Positions 35,715 through 44,499 are shown, counted from the stretch's first letter. The stretch is 64,000 bases of DNA from Acidobacteriota bacterium (GCA_016196065.1 JACPYL010000010.1:62001-126000), one strand, 5' to 3'. The notes: a model not told the origin generated them from the sequence alone. A program made the numbers and translations.

Positions 35715-38657
35715 ATGCTCTTACGAACTTTGTCGATTTGCGTTCTGGTGCTCTGCACCGTTGTTCCGGCCACCGCCGGAGGGCCGGCCTACGTCGCCGG
35801 CGCCGGATTTGATCCCGCAACCAAGGGTCAAACGATCATTTGGGCTGGCGGAAATCTGCAATATTTCACGGACCAGGGCGACTTGAGTCCCATCCTCACC
35901 GGTGAACAAGCCGACGTTCTGGTTGCAGACGTATTCACGCACTGGACCACAATTCCCAGCGCTGCCGTCTCCGCCACTTTCGCCGGACACCTGGCTGAAG
36001 ACGTCAGCAGCGCCAACGTCATCGGTTTTCCTGACGGCACCTACTCGATTCCGGATGACATTCAACCCGCCGCAGTTGCGACGCCGCTCGGAATTGTGTA
36101 TGACGTCGACGGCACAGTTACAGATGCGCTGCTGGGCGCGGGCGCCGGCAGCCAGGACTTTTGCTTCAACAACGCTGTCTACGGAGGACCAGACGATTTC
36201 AGTTTCGACGCGCATCTTGTGCATGCACTGGTGGTGATCAATGGCGTCAGCGTTGCCGATACTTCAAAGCTGCCCGACGTTCGTTACCGGCTGACACGCA
36301 CGCTTGGCCGCGTGCTGGGTCTGGGATGGGCGCAGGCGAATCTGAATGTGATCACGCGCAACCCAATTCCTGCTCCCGACGACTTCCAGGGTTTTCCAGT
36401 CATGCATTTTCTCGATCCCATCGCCTGCGTGCCGATCAATATCTGCTATCCCGACGCCGAAGTGCCGAAGATGGATGACCGCGCTGCCATGGCGAGACTC
36501 TATCCGGCGAATGCGAGTACGGCTAGGATTCACGGCAGCGTGTTCTTCACGGACGCCGCCGGAAACGCCGCGCAGCCGATGCAGGGCCTAGACGTAGTCG
36601 CGCGTCGCATCGAGTCTGGCCAGCCGTCGCGTAGGTTTGTTGCGACGTCAGTTTCTGGATTCACTTTCCGCGGTAACGCCGGCAACACGGTGAACGGTTT
36701 CGTCGACGTCAAGGGCTTGCCTTTTGATTATTTCGGATCCAACGATCTGGCAGTCGAGGGCACCTTCGAACTTGCCGGACTCGAAATTCCAAACGGCAGC
36801 AGCGCCCAGTATCAGCTCAGCGTCGAGTCTCTTGATGCGAATTGGTCAGAGGGGGTGAGGCCGTATGCGCCTGCACAGGTCGCGTCGTCCGGTTCGTTCA
36901 CTCCCGTGGTGATTACGGTTCAGCCGGGGTCCGACATCGCGCAGGATGTGTTGATGCGGGCCAGTGCAATCGCGCAGGTTGATCGCGCGAGCGGCAGTTC
37001 CTACGCAAACCCGGTGAATCTTCCTCAAGGGGGAGGATGGGGTGCATGGCTTTCGGGCTACGGAGTCGCCGATTGGTTGCAGTTCACCGCGCAAGGCAAT
37101 CGGACAGCGTCCGTAACCGTAACTGCTCTCGACGAACTCGGGAATCCCACGCAGAACAAGCTTGCGCCGGTGATTGGCATATGGCCGTTGAGTGATCAGA
37201 GCGGTGGTCCTGCTCCGGCCGCCACTCCGGTAGCTTTCAACACGTTAGTTCCGGCGACAACTCGACTCGACGCGCAGTTCACTTCAGGCGGTACCTTCCG
37301 GCTGGGTGTCGCGGACTTTCGAGGCGACGGGCGTCCGGACTATTTTTATTCCGCCAACGTTCTCTACTCGGACACCATCACTCCGGCGCGGGTCAGCTTG
37401 CGCGGCGGCCCGGTCACGCTCCATGGATTCGGGTTCCATCCCGGATTACAGGTCACCGTCGGATCGGCCAGCGGCACGATGCTTTCTGTCCTCGCGAACG
37501 ATCTGCAGGCTACGTTGCCGGCGGTCAATCAGGATGGAGTGGCATCAGTAAGCGTCAATGATTCTGCGAGTGGCGGCTTCTCGCTGATGACGGACGCCGT
37601 AACTTACGGCGCAGCTTCGACCGACCTCCTCCTTCTGTTGGAGGGAACTGAGCCGTCCACACCGATCGGAGCCGAAGCTGCAAATCCGATCCGCGTACGG
37701 GTCGTGGCAGCGGATGGAAAGACGGCTGTCGATGGCGCGACCGTAACCTGGTCGACAACCAATGGCGCCAGTCTTTCCGCGTGCGGCGGGGCGTCGAGCT
37801 GCTCCGTGCTCAGCGATCAGGCTGGGTTCGCGTCGACCCAGGTGACTCCTGCCGCCACGGGGACGAGCGTCATCACAGCTGCGCTTGCTCCCGCTTCGTA
37901 TACGCCGCCGCAGTCGAAAACGGCGAGCGTGATGGGGACGGCGTCCGCGGTTGACCTGGCGGCAGTGGCGCCGACGAAATGGGTGGCACAAGGTGCAACG
38001 ATCGATGTTCCGATCACTGTGCGCTTGCTCGACATGGGAGCGCCCATCAGCGGCATCGTCATCAATTTCAGAGTTTCCAAGGGAGCGGGCAGCCTGTCGT
38101 CCCCTACCGGCACGACCGGCAACACTGGATTCGCGTCTACGACGCTTCATCTCGCCAACCATGCTTCGGATGTGCAGGTGACGGCCTGCGTCGCTCCGAA
38201 CAACACGCCGTGCCAGACGTTCACAATGTTCGCCACGCCCGCATCGAGTTGGAGAATCGAAAATGTCAGCGGGACAACGCAGGTGATCGTTGCAGGCCAA
38301 CCATTTCAGGCAATGGCACTGCGCATCACGGATAGCGCGTCGCCCGCGAATCCGGTGATGGGCGCGAACCTGGTCTTCGACGTCACCATTGTCCGTATAC
38401 CGAAAGACAGTGGAGGAGGCGGAGGCGGGGATGACGGAGGCGGTGGGCGCGGCGGCCACGGAGGAGGGTCGCCGATCATTCTCGGAACCTATGAAGTGAA
38501 AGTTGCTACCGCAGACGGTGGAATTGCGAGTTGGGTGCCGAATGTCGCCGGTGTTCAGGGATATTGCGACCTGATGATTGCGCTCACCGCTGGAATGGCG
38601 TCGTCGCAGTTTGACTTACAAGTTGTGGAACCCATGGGAGGCTTGGGCGGGAAGTAG
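35715..38657 (+). CDS. Large secreted protein with matrixin-like remnant, IPT/TIG and Ig-like domains
   Basis: The 980-residue product has a signal peptide (about 1-22). Residues about 30-275 resemble a matrixin-type zincin fold, ending with the usual DDRAAMARLYP turn, but where HExxHxxGxxH is expected there is RTLGRVLGLGWAQ, so the zinc ligands appear lost. After that come a carboxypeptidase-regulatory-like unit, an IPT/TIG domain (RVSLRGGPVTLHGFGFHPGL, near 555-580) and bacterial Ig-like repeats (VDGATVTWSTTNGASLSACG; GIVINFRVSKGAGSLSSPTG). A Gly-rich linker (about 898-920) precedes a last Ig-like domain. Likely an extracellular binding or adhesion protein. Start supported by AAGGAG 6 bases upstream. 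Confidence 0.83.
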   Translation: MLLRTLSICVLVLCTVVPATAGGPAYVAGAGFDPATKGQTIIWAGGNLQYFTDQGDLSPILTGEQADVLVADVFTHWTTIPSAAVSATFAGHLAEDVSSANVIGFPDGTYSIPDDIQPAAVATPLGIVYDVDGTVTDALLGAGAGSQDFCFNNAVYGGPDDFSFDAHLVHALVVINGVSVADTSKLPDVRYRLTRTLGRVLGLGWAQANLNVITRNPIPAPDDFQGFPVMHFLDPIACVPINICYPDAEVPKMDDRAAMARLYPANASTARIHGSVFFTDAAGNAAQPMQGLDVVARRIESGQPSRRFVATSVSGFTFRGNAGNTVNGFVDVKGLPFDYFGSNDLAVEGTFELAGLEIPNGSSAQYQLSVESLDANWSEGVRPYAPAQVASSGSFTPVVITVQPGSDIAQDVLMRASAIAQVDRASGSSYANPVNLPQGGGWGAWLSGYGVADWLQFTAQGNRTASVTVTALDELGNPTQNKLAPVIGIWPLSDQSGGPAPAATPVAFNTLVPATTRLDAQFTSGGTFRLGVADFRGDGRPDYFYSANVLYSDTITPARVSLRGGPVTLHGFGFHPGLQVTVGSASGTMLSVLANDLQATLPAVNQDGVASVSVNDSASGGFSLMTDAVTYGAASTDLLLLLEGTEPSTPIGAEAANPIRVRVVAADGKTAVDGATVTWSTTNGASLSACGGASSCSVLSDQAGFASTQVTPAATGTSVITAALAPASYTPPQSKTASVMGTASAVDLAAVAPTKWVAQGATIDVPITVRLLDMGAPISGIVINFRVSKGAGSLSSPTGTTGNTGFASTTLHLANHASDVQVTACVAPNNTPCQTFTMFATPASSWRIENVSGTTQVIVAGQPFQAMALRITDSASPANPVMGANLVFDVTIVRIPKDSGGGGGGDDGGGGRGGHGGGSPIILGTYEVKVATADGGIASWVPNVAGVQGYCDLMIALTAGMASSQFDLQVVEPMGGLGGK

Positions 38658-38674
38658 CTCCGCTCTACCGTAGC

Positions 38675-38692
38675 GACGGGGCTTGCCCCGTC
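38675..38692. terminator. Palindrome between convergent genes
   Basis: GACGGGGC-TT-GCCCCGTC is a perfect 8-bp palindrome 17 bp after the stop of the large secreted protein and 34 bp from the end of the convergent lipoprotein gene. It is a member of the family seen at 14881-14902 and 23651-23672 and is well placed as a two-way terminator. Confidence 0.6.
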
Positions 38693-38726
38693 TCCGCCGA
38701 CCGCCTCTCAATTTTTATTCTTTCCA

Positions 38727-39116
38727 TCAAGGACAATTCATCGTTGTGGTCCCGAGCACAGTCTTCACTGGCGGGAGAGGGATTTTTACGGGGATATTCG
38801 GGTCGGCAGGCGCGTAAGCGAGAATCGTGAATGTTCCCGAGACTCCCGCTCGGCACTGCGCAAGACCAGTCTGATCGATGGTCGGACCAGACTCTCCATG
38901 AGGAAGATAGACGACCCACATCACAGGCAAAGGAGAAACGGAGGTTGGCGCCTGGTTGAAATGACCCGTCGAAACAAACTGAACGGAGTCAATTAAGGAA
39001 GAAGCGGAAATGTCGATGGACAGCAGTTGTCGCGGATTGCTGCTTCCGCACCCAACGGCGACTAAGAGCAAGCTTAATACTAGAGCGAATCCAAATCGCG
39101 TCACGGAGTCCCCCAT
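38727..39116 (-). CDS. Small lipoprotein with possible Ig-like domain
   Basis: A 129-residue product with a lipoprotein signal (FALVLSLLLVAVGC, then GSS). The mature part (LLSIDISASSLIDSVQFVST, GVSGTFTILAYAPADPN) reads like one bacterial Ig-like domain. Function unknown. It converges with the large secreted-protein gene. Confidence 0.75.
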   Translation of the reverse strand: MGDSVTRFGFALVLSLLLVAVGCGSSNPRQLLSIDISASSLIDSVQFVSTGHFNQAPTSVSPLPVMWVVYLPHGESGPTIDQTGLAQCRAGVSGTFTILAYAPADPNIPVKIPLPPVKTVLGTTTMNCP

Positions 39117-39210
39117 GCGGCAATTGTGTTCAGGGCCCGAGCGTGCAGGTTACAACGGATGCGATGCGCATCGGTGCGGGTAAGTTGTCTACCCGGCCGA
39201 CGCGCGGCAA

Positions 39211-41406
39211 TCATTTCTTCGTCCACTGATCGATCCAGTCGTTGACCGTCTTATACCAGAGCTGCGAATTCTGCGGCTTCAGGACCCAGTGGCCTTCGTC
39301 GGGGAAGTAGAGCATCTTCGACGGCACGCCCATGGTTTGCAGCGTGGTGAAAAGTTGGAAGCCTTCGCTGACGTCGAGCCGGTAGTCGAGCTGTCCGTGG
39401 ACGACCAGCGTCGGCGTCTTGAAATTCTTGGCGTACTGGTGGGGAGACCATTTCTGATAACTGGCGCGGTTGTCGAAGGGCGTGCCCTTGAACTCCCAGT
39501 TGTTGAACCAGAGTTCTTCCGTCGTACCCCAGGCCGACTCGGCGTTGAACATGCCATCGTGCGATACCAGGCACTTGAAGCGATCGGTGTTGCCCATGAT
39601 CCAGTTGATGGCGTATCCGCCGTAGCTTGCGCCCAGCGCGCACTCGCGGTCTTTGTTGATGAACGGGTACGTCTTCTCCGCGTAGTCGAGGCCCTTCATC
39701 AGGTCTTCAAACGGAGCGCCGCCCCAGTCACCGTTGATGGCGTCGATGAACTTCTGTCCGTAGCCCGTCGAGCCGTGGAAGTTGATCATGATGACCACGT
39801 ATCCGCTGGCGGCAAAAAGTTCGGGATTCCAGCGATAGCTCCAGTCATCTCCCCAGGCGCCCTGCGGGCCACCGTGGATGAGGAACTTCACGGGATACTT
39901 CTTGCTGGCGTCGAAGTTCGGCGGCTTGACGAGGAAGCCTTGGACCTTGTCGCCGTTCGCGCCGGGGAACCAGAAGGTCTCGAGCGGGGACATGGCGACT
40001 TGGGAGAGGACGGCGTCGTTGAGGTGGGTGAGCCTGAAGTTAGGATCTTGGCTGCTGCAAATATCGCCACTGTTTTCGCCGCAGTGAGGCGTGCGAACGA
40101 CAATCATCGGGCTCTTATACAACTCCGACGGAGCGGTTATCGACATTTGCGTATAAAGAAGAAACTTGTCGTCTTTCGTGATAACGAGGTCGTCGTCATA
40201 GCCGTGTAAGGAGGTCTTCACGACACCCGGCTTCACGAAGTCTAGTTCCGTGTAATAAACACGGGCACTTCCATTCTCCTCGGCGGCGAAGAAAAGCCAC
40301 CTCGACCCCCACCACGTATATGTTCCGACCCATTGATCGAAGCCCTCCGTCAGATTCTTCTTCTCCCCCGTCTTGCGGTCGTACAGCATCAGCCGAAAGC
40401 GGTCGCTCTCGTACCCCGGTCTCGACTGGGCGCGGTAGGCGATGTACTTGCCATCGGGCGAATAGAGCGGCGTCGAGTCGCTGGCGGGATTGTCAGCGGT
40501 GATGTTCTTGGCCTGCCCGCCCGTCACCGGGACGGTCCAGAGGTCGTTGTTTGTGGACGTAGCTTCGACTTTGTCGTGATTCGAAGTGTAGGCAATCTCC
40601 TGCCCGTCGGGCGAGAATGCGTAGTTGTCCTGTCCGCCGAGTGAGAACACAGGCGAATCGTAGTCGCCGGGAGTGAGGTCGCGGGCGCGCGCTGCCTCCA
40701 TACCGATGGATTGCGTTATTGGTGTTTCAGTCGGAGCCGCAGCCGCGAAGATGTGAGTGCGCTTGCCCTCCTTGTATGCATTCCAATGACGATAGAGCAG
40801 GCGGTCGAAGATCAGCGCCTTGACCTTCGACCTGCTGGCTTCATCCAGCTTTTTCTCGTTGCAAGCCCCTGCTTCGGCAGGTGTCCCCGTGCACTCCGGA
40901 TAGACGTCAGAGATGAAGATGATGTTCTTGCCATCCGGGGACCAGAGTTCGCCGGAGGCCTCAGTGGTCAGCCAAGTCAGCATCCATGTGCCAGTAACCG
41001 TCCCTTTTGCAGTATCAAAGTCGGCGATCCACACTTGCGAACCATGCTGTTTGTTCGAGAGAAACGCAAACCGTTTCCCGTCCGGGGCCCAGCGCGGACG
41101 GTCGCCATCCTGGTCGGGGATGAGGATGCGCTCTGCTGGTGTGGAGGCGGGGCTTTGCCCCGCCGGGACGGGTCGAAGACCTGTCCCCACACTGCCCGCC
41201 AGCGGGACGATCCAGATGTGTGGTGTCTTCTTATTGGTGGCGAGATCGACATCGACCACGCTGAAGAGCACCCACTTTCCATCCGGCGACGGCACCGGCT
41301 CGCCGACGCGCTTCAACTTCATCATGTCTTCGAAGGTGAAGGGGTGCTTGGCTTGAGAAAAACAGGGAAGAGTAAAGAGGAGGATTGCAAAAATCAGACG
41401 GCGCAT
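39211..41406 (-). CDS. S9-family serine peptidase (dipeptidyl-peptidase/acylaminoacyl-peptidase-like), secreted
   Basis: The 731-residue product has a signal peptide (LIFAILLFTLPCFSQA), a beta-propeller with WD40-like/TolB-type repeats (SPDGKWVLFSVVDVD, APDGKRFAFLSNK, SPDGKNIIFISD, SPDGKYIAYRAQS), and a C-terminal alpha/beta hydrolase. The catalytic Ser is in GASYGGYA, the Asp in HGQLDYRLD, the His in DEGHW. The start is backed by GGAG 8-11 bases upstream. An unusual low-complexity insert (residues about 72-91) is encoded by two palindromes and interrupts the first propeller blades without breaking the frame. It probably digests peptides in the periplasm. Confidence 0.94.
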   Translation of the reverse strand: MRRLIFAILLFTLPCFSQAKHPFTFEDMMKLKRVGEPVPSPDGKWVLFSVVDVDLATNKKTPHIWIVPLAGSVGTGLRPVPAGQSPASTPAERILIPDQDGDRPRWAPDGKRFAFLSNKQHGSQVWIADFDTAKGTVTGTWMLTWLTTEASGELWSPDGKNIIFISDVYPECTGTPAEAGACNEKKLDEASRSKVKALIFDRLLYRHWNAYKEGKRTHIFAAAAPTETPITQSIGMEAARARDLTPGDYDSPVFSLGGQDNYAFSPDGQEIAYTSNHDKVEATSTNNDLWTVPVTGGQAKNITADNPASDSTPLYSPDGKYIAYRAQSRPGYESDRFRLMLYDRKTGEKKNLTEGFDQWVGTYTWWGSRWLFFAAEENGSARVYYTELDFVKPGVVKTSLHGYDDDLVITKDDKFLLYTQMSITAPSELYKSPMIVVRTPHCGENSGDICSSQDPNFRLTHLNDAVLSQVAMSPLETFWFPGANGDKVQGFLVKPPNFDASKKYPVKFLIHGGPQGAWGDDWSYRWNPELFAASGYVVIMINFHGSTGYGQKFIDAINGDWGGAPFEDLMKGLDYAEKTYPFINKDRECALGASYGGYAINWIMGNTDRFKCLVSHDGMFNAESAWGTTEELWFNNWEFKGTPFDNRASYQKWSPHQYAKNFKTPTLVVHGQLDYRLDVSEGFQLFTTLQTMGVPSKMLYFPDEGHWVLKPQNSQLWYKTVNDWIDQWTKK
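41146..41187. repeat. Two adjacent palindromes inside the S9 peptidase gene
   Basis: GGCGGGGC-TTT-GCCCCGCC (41146-41164) is followed at once by GGGACGGGTC-GAA-GACCTGTCCC (41165-41187, one G-T pair). The second matches the dispersed GGGACAGGTC...GACCTGTCCC palindrome of the spacer at 61903-62015. They are translated in frame as residues about 73-87 of the peptidase. Confidence 0.85.
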
Positions 41407-41441
41407 ACGTGATCTCCGCGGAACACGAGAGTTTACACCTA

Positions 41442-41640
41442 AGGTCGAAGTGAGGTCAGAGGTTTGAGGCGAGAGGTCAGAGGTGAAAGCCTAAAGAAAC
41501 TGTCATCCCGAGCGAAGCGAGGGATCTGCATCTGGCCGGCGAACTGCAGATCCCTCGCTTCGCTCGGGATGACAGTTTTTTAAGGGGGTTAACCTCTGCA
41601 ATCCGACCTCAGACTTCTGACCTTACAGAAGACCTCTGAC
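41442..41640. repeat. Nested inverted repeats: word array flanking a perfect 34-bp inverted repeat
   Basis: The outer arms (41442-41483 and 41605-41640) are arrays of an AGGTCAGAGG / CCTCTGACC word in opposite orientation. Nested between them is a perfect inverted repeat with 34-bp arms at 41497-41530 and 41545-41578, starting AAACTGTCATCCCGAGCGAA, with a 14-base loop and trailing Ts. The outer right arm ends at the stop codon of the TPR gene. Confidence 0.9.
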
Positions 41641-41946
41641 TTACAGACCATCCAGCATCGCCGTCATCTCCGACTGCGCGTGGGCATTGCCGGTGCGGCG
41701 TGCGGAAGTGATGCCGTCTACCAGCATTCTTTTTGCTTCGTCGATGCGGCCGACTTTTTCGAGGGTCTGGGCGGCCATGAAGTATCCGGGGACGTAGTCG
41801 GGATTTTTCTCGATCAGGGTCTTGAATTCCTGCAAAGCTTCTTCGATCTTCCCGCAGTTGGAGTATTCCATCGCGAGGCCGTAGCGTGCAAAGGCGTCGG
41901 CGGGATCGGTGGCGAGAATTTCAGTGAGTAGGGCGATGCGGTCCAT
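41641..41946 (-). CDS. Small TPR protein
   Basis: The 101-residue cytoplasmic protein has two to three TPR motifs (AFARYGLAMEYSNCGKIEEA, YVPGYFMAAQTLEKVGRIDE) and a C-terminal helix. Such short TPR proteins act as interaction modules; the partner is unknown. The stop lies immediately at the edge of the nested repeat. Upstream (41950-41995) is a further one-armed word array (GGTCTCAGGTCTTAGGTGTC). Confidence 0.8.
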   Translation of the reverse strand: MDRIALLTEILATDPADAFARYGLAMEYSNCGKIEEALQEFKTLIEKNPDYVPGYFMAAQTLEKVGRIDEAKRMLVDGITSARRTGNAHAQSEMTAMLDGL

Positions 41947-42065
41947 AGTGAAAAGAAGGTCTCAGGTCTTAGGTGTCAGGTCTCAGGCATTAGATTAACA
42001 GCCAATTGCTCAATGCCAGGTGCCAATCCCCGCGCTACAATATCGTTTCTCTTGGAGATCGCGAC

Positions 42066-42491
42066 TTGGCTTGTCCCTATTTTGTGCCGCTTGAGATTTT
42101 GAATGACGGCTCATGGCTCCATCCTGCGCGATTGCCGCTGGGAGCGGGATGGAACGGGCAATGTTGTGCCTCGCACGATGCGATGACCCCGTCGGATCAT
42201 GCTTTGCACCAATTCTGCAATCTGGGAAATGCGGCCGCCTGCCCGAGTCTTCCACGCGAGCGCGAGTGGGATGCGGTTCGCTTCTCGGTGGCACGTGCAG
42301 GTGCTGAACAGATCACGCTCTGGTATGTGTGCGAGTTAGGGCACGCACCGGTCGAACATGGAAAGCTGGTTTTCGATACGATCCAAGGGCATTGGTCTGA
42401 TCCTCACGCCGACGCGCGTGTGCAGCGGCTTGCGGACTGCTATCTTGCAACCTATCGTATGCGCAAAGACACCGGACAGAACGTTGCGTAG
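42066..42491 (+). CDS. Conserved Cys-rich protein of unknown function
   Basis: A TTG at 42066 with GGAG 8 bases upstream gives 141 residues that begin with ACPYFVPLEILNDG. Cysteines occur as ACPYF, GQCCASHD, QFCNLGNAAACPS, YVCELGH and ADCYLATY, a spacing that suggests metal or Fe-S binding. No signal peptide. Small acidobacterial homologues with this CPYF start exist to my knowledge, but no function is known. An ATG further upstream (42006) lies within the repeat-derived spacer and was rejected. It lies 12 bp before the thioesterase gene, so the two are probably one operon. Confidence 0.72.
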   Translation: MACPYFVPLEILNDGSWLHPARLPLGAGWNGQCCASHDAMTPSDHALHQFCNLGNAAACPSLPREREWDAVRFSVARAGAEQITLWYVCELGHAPVEHGKLVFDTIQGHWSDPHADARVQRLADCYLATYRMRKDTGQNVA

Positions 42492-42503
42492 GCGGAGCAT
42501 CTC

Positions 42504-43025
42504 GTGGCCGAAAAATTTATGACCATTCACGATCCAACCCGTCCTCGTCCTGTCGGCGACTCGAAGTCTGAGATGACCGAGATCGTGCTTCCCAACGATG
42601 CCAATCCCCTCAACGCTCTCGTTGGCGGACGTCTCATGCATTGGATCGATCTTGCGGCCGCGATGGCAGCGCATCGGCACTCGCGACAGTTCGTCGTGAC
42701 GGCTTCGGTCGATCATCTGGACTTTCTGGTTCCGGTGCGCGTGGGAGACATCGTGATCCTGCGCTCGTCGGTTAATCGCGTGTTCAATACGTCCATGGAA
42801 GTGGGCGTGAAGGTATGGGTCGAGAACTATCACACGGAAACGAACCAGCACGTGAGTTCCGCGTATCTGACGTTCGTCGCGGTTGATGGCACCGGTGGCA
42901 AGAGACTTCCTGTGGCTGCCGTCATTCCCGAGACTGCCGAGGAGAAGCGGCGCTATGAAGACGCGCTGCGGCGCCGCGAATTGCGCCGCTCCGAGCATGC
43001 ACGGAGGACGAAGTCGCAGTGCTGA
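42504..43025 (+). CDS. Acyl-CoA thioesterase, hotdog fold (YciA-like)
   Basis: A GTG at 42504 with GGAG just upstream gives 173 residues. The hotdog signature is visible: MTEIVLPNDANPLNALVGGR, HWIDLAAAMAAHRHSRQFVV, FLVPVRVGDIVILRSSVNRV and NTSMEVGVKVWVENY, as in acyl-CoA thioesterases of the YciA/ACOT group. It would hydrolyse acyl-CoA in the cytoplasm; chain length is unknown. The C-terminal about 25 residues are charged and helical (EEKRRYEDALRRRELRRSEH). Confidence 0.9.
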   Translation: MAEKFMTIHDPTRPRPVGDSKSEMTEIVLPNDANPLNALVGGRLMHWIDLAAAMAAHRHSRQFVVTASVDHLDFLVPVRVGDIVILRSSVNRVFNTSMEVGVKVWVENYHTETNQHVSSAYLTFVAVDGTGGKRLPVAAVIPETAEEKRRYEDALRRRELRRSEHARRTKSQC

Positions 43026-43030
43026 AATAA

Positions 43031-43073
43031 TGTGATGGGCGTCACAGTCGGCAATTGCTCGTTACTTGATAAT
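43031..43073 (+). promoter_or_regulatory. CRP/FNR-family site and -10 box upstream of cydAB
   Basis: TGTGA-N6-TCACA at 43031-43046 (TGTGATGGGCGTCACA) is a perfect CRP/FNR-type palindrome. A GATAAT -10-like box lies at 43068-43073, predicting a start near 43080. The palindrome centre is then about 41.5 bases upstream, the class II activator position. It is 95 bp from the cydA ATG. Which regulator binds cannot be told from the site. Confidence 0.65.
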
Positions 43074-43140
43074 CGACCATTCGGCGACCCCCGGGGCTGT
43101 AGCTCAAGATCCTAGTGAAATCTGATTCCCGAGTTCTTCT

Positions 43141-44499
43141 ATGGACAGTGCACTCCTTATCCACCGCATCCATTTTGCATTCACCATTACCTTCCACTAT
43201 CTCTTTCCGCAGCTGACGATGGGTTTGGCGCTGCTGATCGTTGTCCTGAAAACGATCGCGCTCCGGCGCAAAGATCCGGCGTACAGCGAGGCTGCTCGTT
43301 TCTGGGCGAAGATTTTCGGTATCAACTTCGTCCTGGGAGTGGTGACGGGTATTCCGATGGAATTTCAGTTCGGAACAAACTGGTCGCACTTCTCCCGCTT
43401 CGCTGGCGGCGTGATCGGGCAGACCCTGGGCATGGAAGGCATGTTCGCCTTTTTCCTCGAGTCTGCATTTCTCGGCCTGTTCCTTTACGGTGAAAAGAAG
43501 TTGAGTCCCGTCGCGCACTGGTGGTCGGCGGTCGCGGTGTTTATTGGTTCGTGGCTGTCGGGATACTTCATCGTAGCGACCGACGCGTTCATGCAATATC
43601 CCGTGGGCTATTTCGTTGCCGCGGACGGCTCCGTACAGCTCTCCAGCTTCTGGGCACTCGTGTTGAATCCCTGGGCGGCCTGGCAGTATTCCCACACCAT
43701 GATGGGAGCGGCGATCACCGGAGCGTTCGTGATGGCGTCGGTGGGCGCATTTTATTTGCTGGGCAATAAATTCACCGAGCATGCCCGCATCTTCGTCAAA
43801 GTCGGAGTCGTTGCGGGCTGCGTGTTCAGCATCCTGCAGGCATTCCCCACCGGAGACGGCCAGGGCAGGATGGTCGCTACTTACCAGCCCGCAACGTTAG
43901 CCGCGATGGAAGGACTATTTCAAAGCCAGCGTAGCGCACCGATCGTGCTCATGGGCCAGCCCAATGACCAGCAAGGGAAGATCGACAATCCCGTGGAAGT
44001 TCCGGGCATGCTGAGTATGTTGACCTACAAGCGCTGGAACGCGCACGTGCGGGGACTCGACGATTTTCCCAAACAGGATTGGCCGGATAACATCCCGCTT
44101 CTCTACTACAGCTATCACATCATGGTGGGACTGGGGACGGCTTTCATTGCGATCATGGCAGTGTCCGCCTTCCTGCTGTATGGCGATCGTCTTTACAAAA
44201 CCAGGTGGATGCTCTGGATTCTCCTGCTGTCGCTGCCTTTCCCCTACATTGCAAATACGGCCGGCTGGATGACCGCTGAACTCGGGCGTCAACCGTGGCT
44301 GGTGTATGGATTGATGCGCACCGCGGACGGCTACTCTAAAACGGTGTCGGCAGGGAACGGAATGTTTACCCTGCTTGGATTTATGGGCCTCTATACCGTG
44401 CTCGGTATTCTTTTCCTGTTTCTGATGCGACGGGAACTGGAGACTGGGCCGGGCGGCGAGATCAAGCCGGCAATCCTGCACGGCAAGGAGGCAAAGTAG
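43141..44499 (+). CDS. cydA: Cytochrome bd ubiquinol oxidase subunit I
   Basis: The 452-residue integral membrane protein has about nine TM helices. His19 (TFHYLFPQLTMG) is the predicted high-spin heme b ligand; QYSHTMMGA holds the b558 His. GRQPW in ELGRQPWLVYGLMRT is the family signature. The length (E. coli CydA has 522 residues) indicates a short Q-loop subtype. It oxidises quinol and reduces O2 to water with high affinity. It is followed 2 bp later by cydB. No good Shine-Dalgarno sequence was seen; a CRP/FNR-type site lies upstream. Confidence 0.97.
   Translation: MDSALLIHRIHFAFTITFHYLFPQLTMGLALLIVVLKTIALRRKDPAYSEAARFWAKIFGINFVLGVVTGIPMEFQFGTNWSHFSRFAGGVIGQTLGMEGMFAFFLESAFLGLFLYGEKKLSPVAHWWSAVAVFIGSWLSGYFIVATDAFMQYPVGYFVAADGSVQLSSFWALVLNPWAAWQYSHTMMGAAITGAFVMASVGAFYLLGNKFTEHARIFVKVGVVAGCVFSILQAFPTGDGQGRMVATYQPATLAAMEGLFQSQRSAPIVLMGQPNDQQGKIDNPVEVPGMLSMLTYKRWNAHVRGLDDFPKQDWPDNIPLLYYSYHIMVGLGTAFIAIMAVSAFLLYGDRLYKTRWMLWILLLSLPFPYIANTAGWMTAELGRQPWLVYGLMRTADGYSKTVSAGNGMFTLLGFMGLYTVLGILFLFLMRRELETGPGGEIKPAILHGKEAK

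Noticed and set aside
37545-38459. 304-codon minus-strand ORF
   Set aside because: Antisense to the Ig-like repeats of the large secreted protein; Arg/His-rich without motifs.
39289-40209. 306-codon plus-strand ORF
   Set aside because: Antisense to the catalytic part of the S9 peptidase; composition typical of a shadow.
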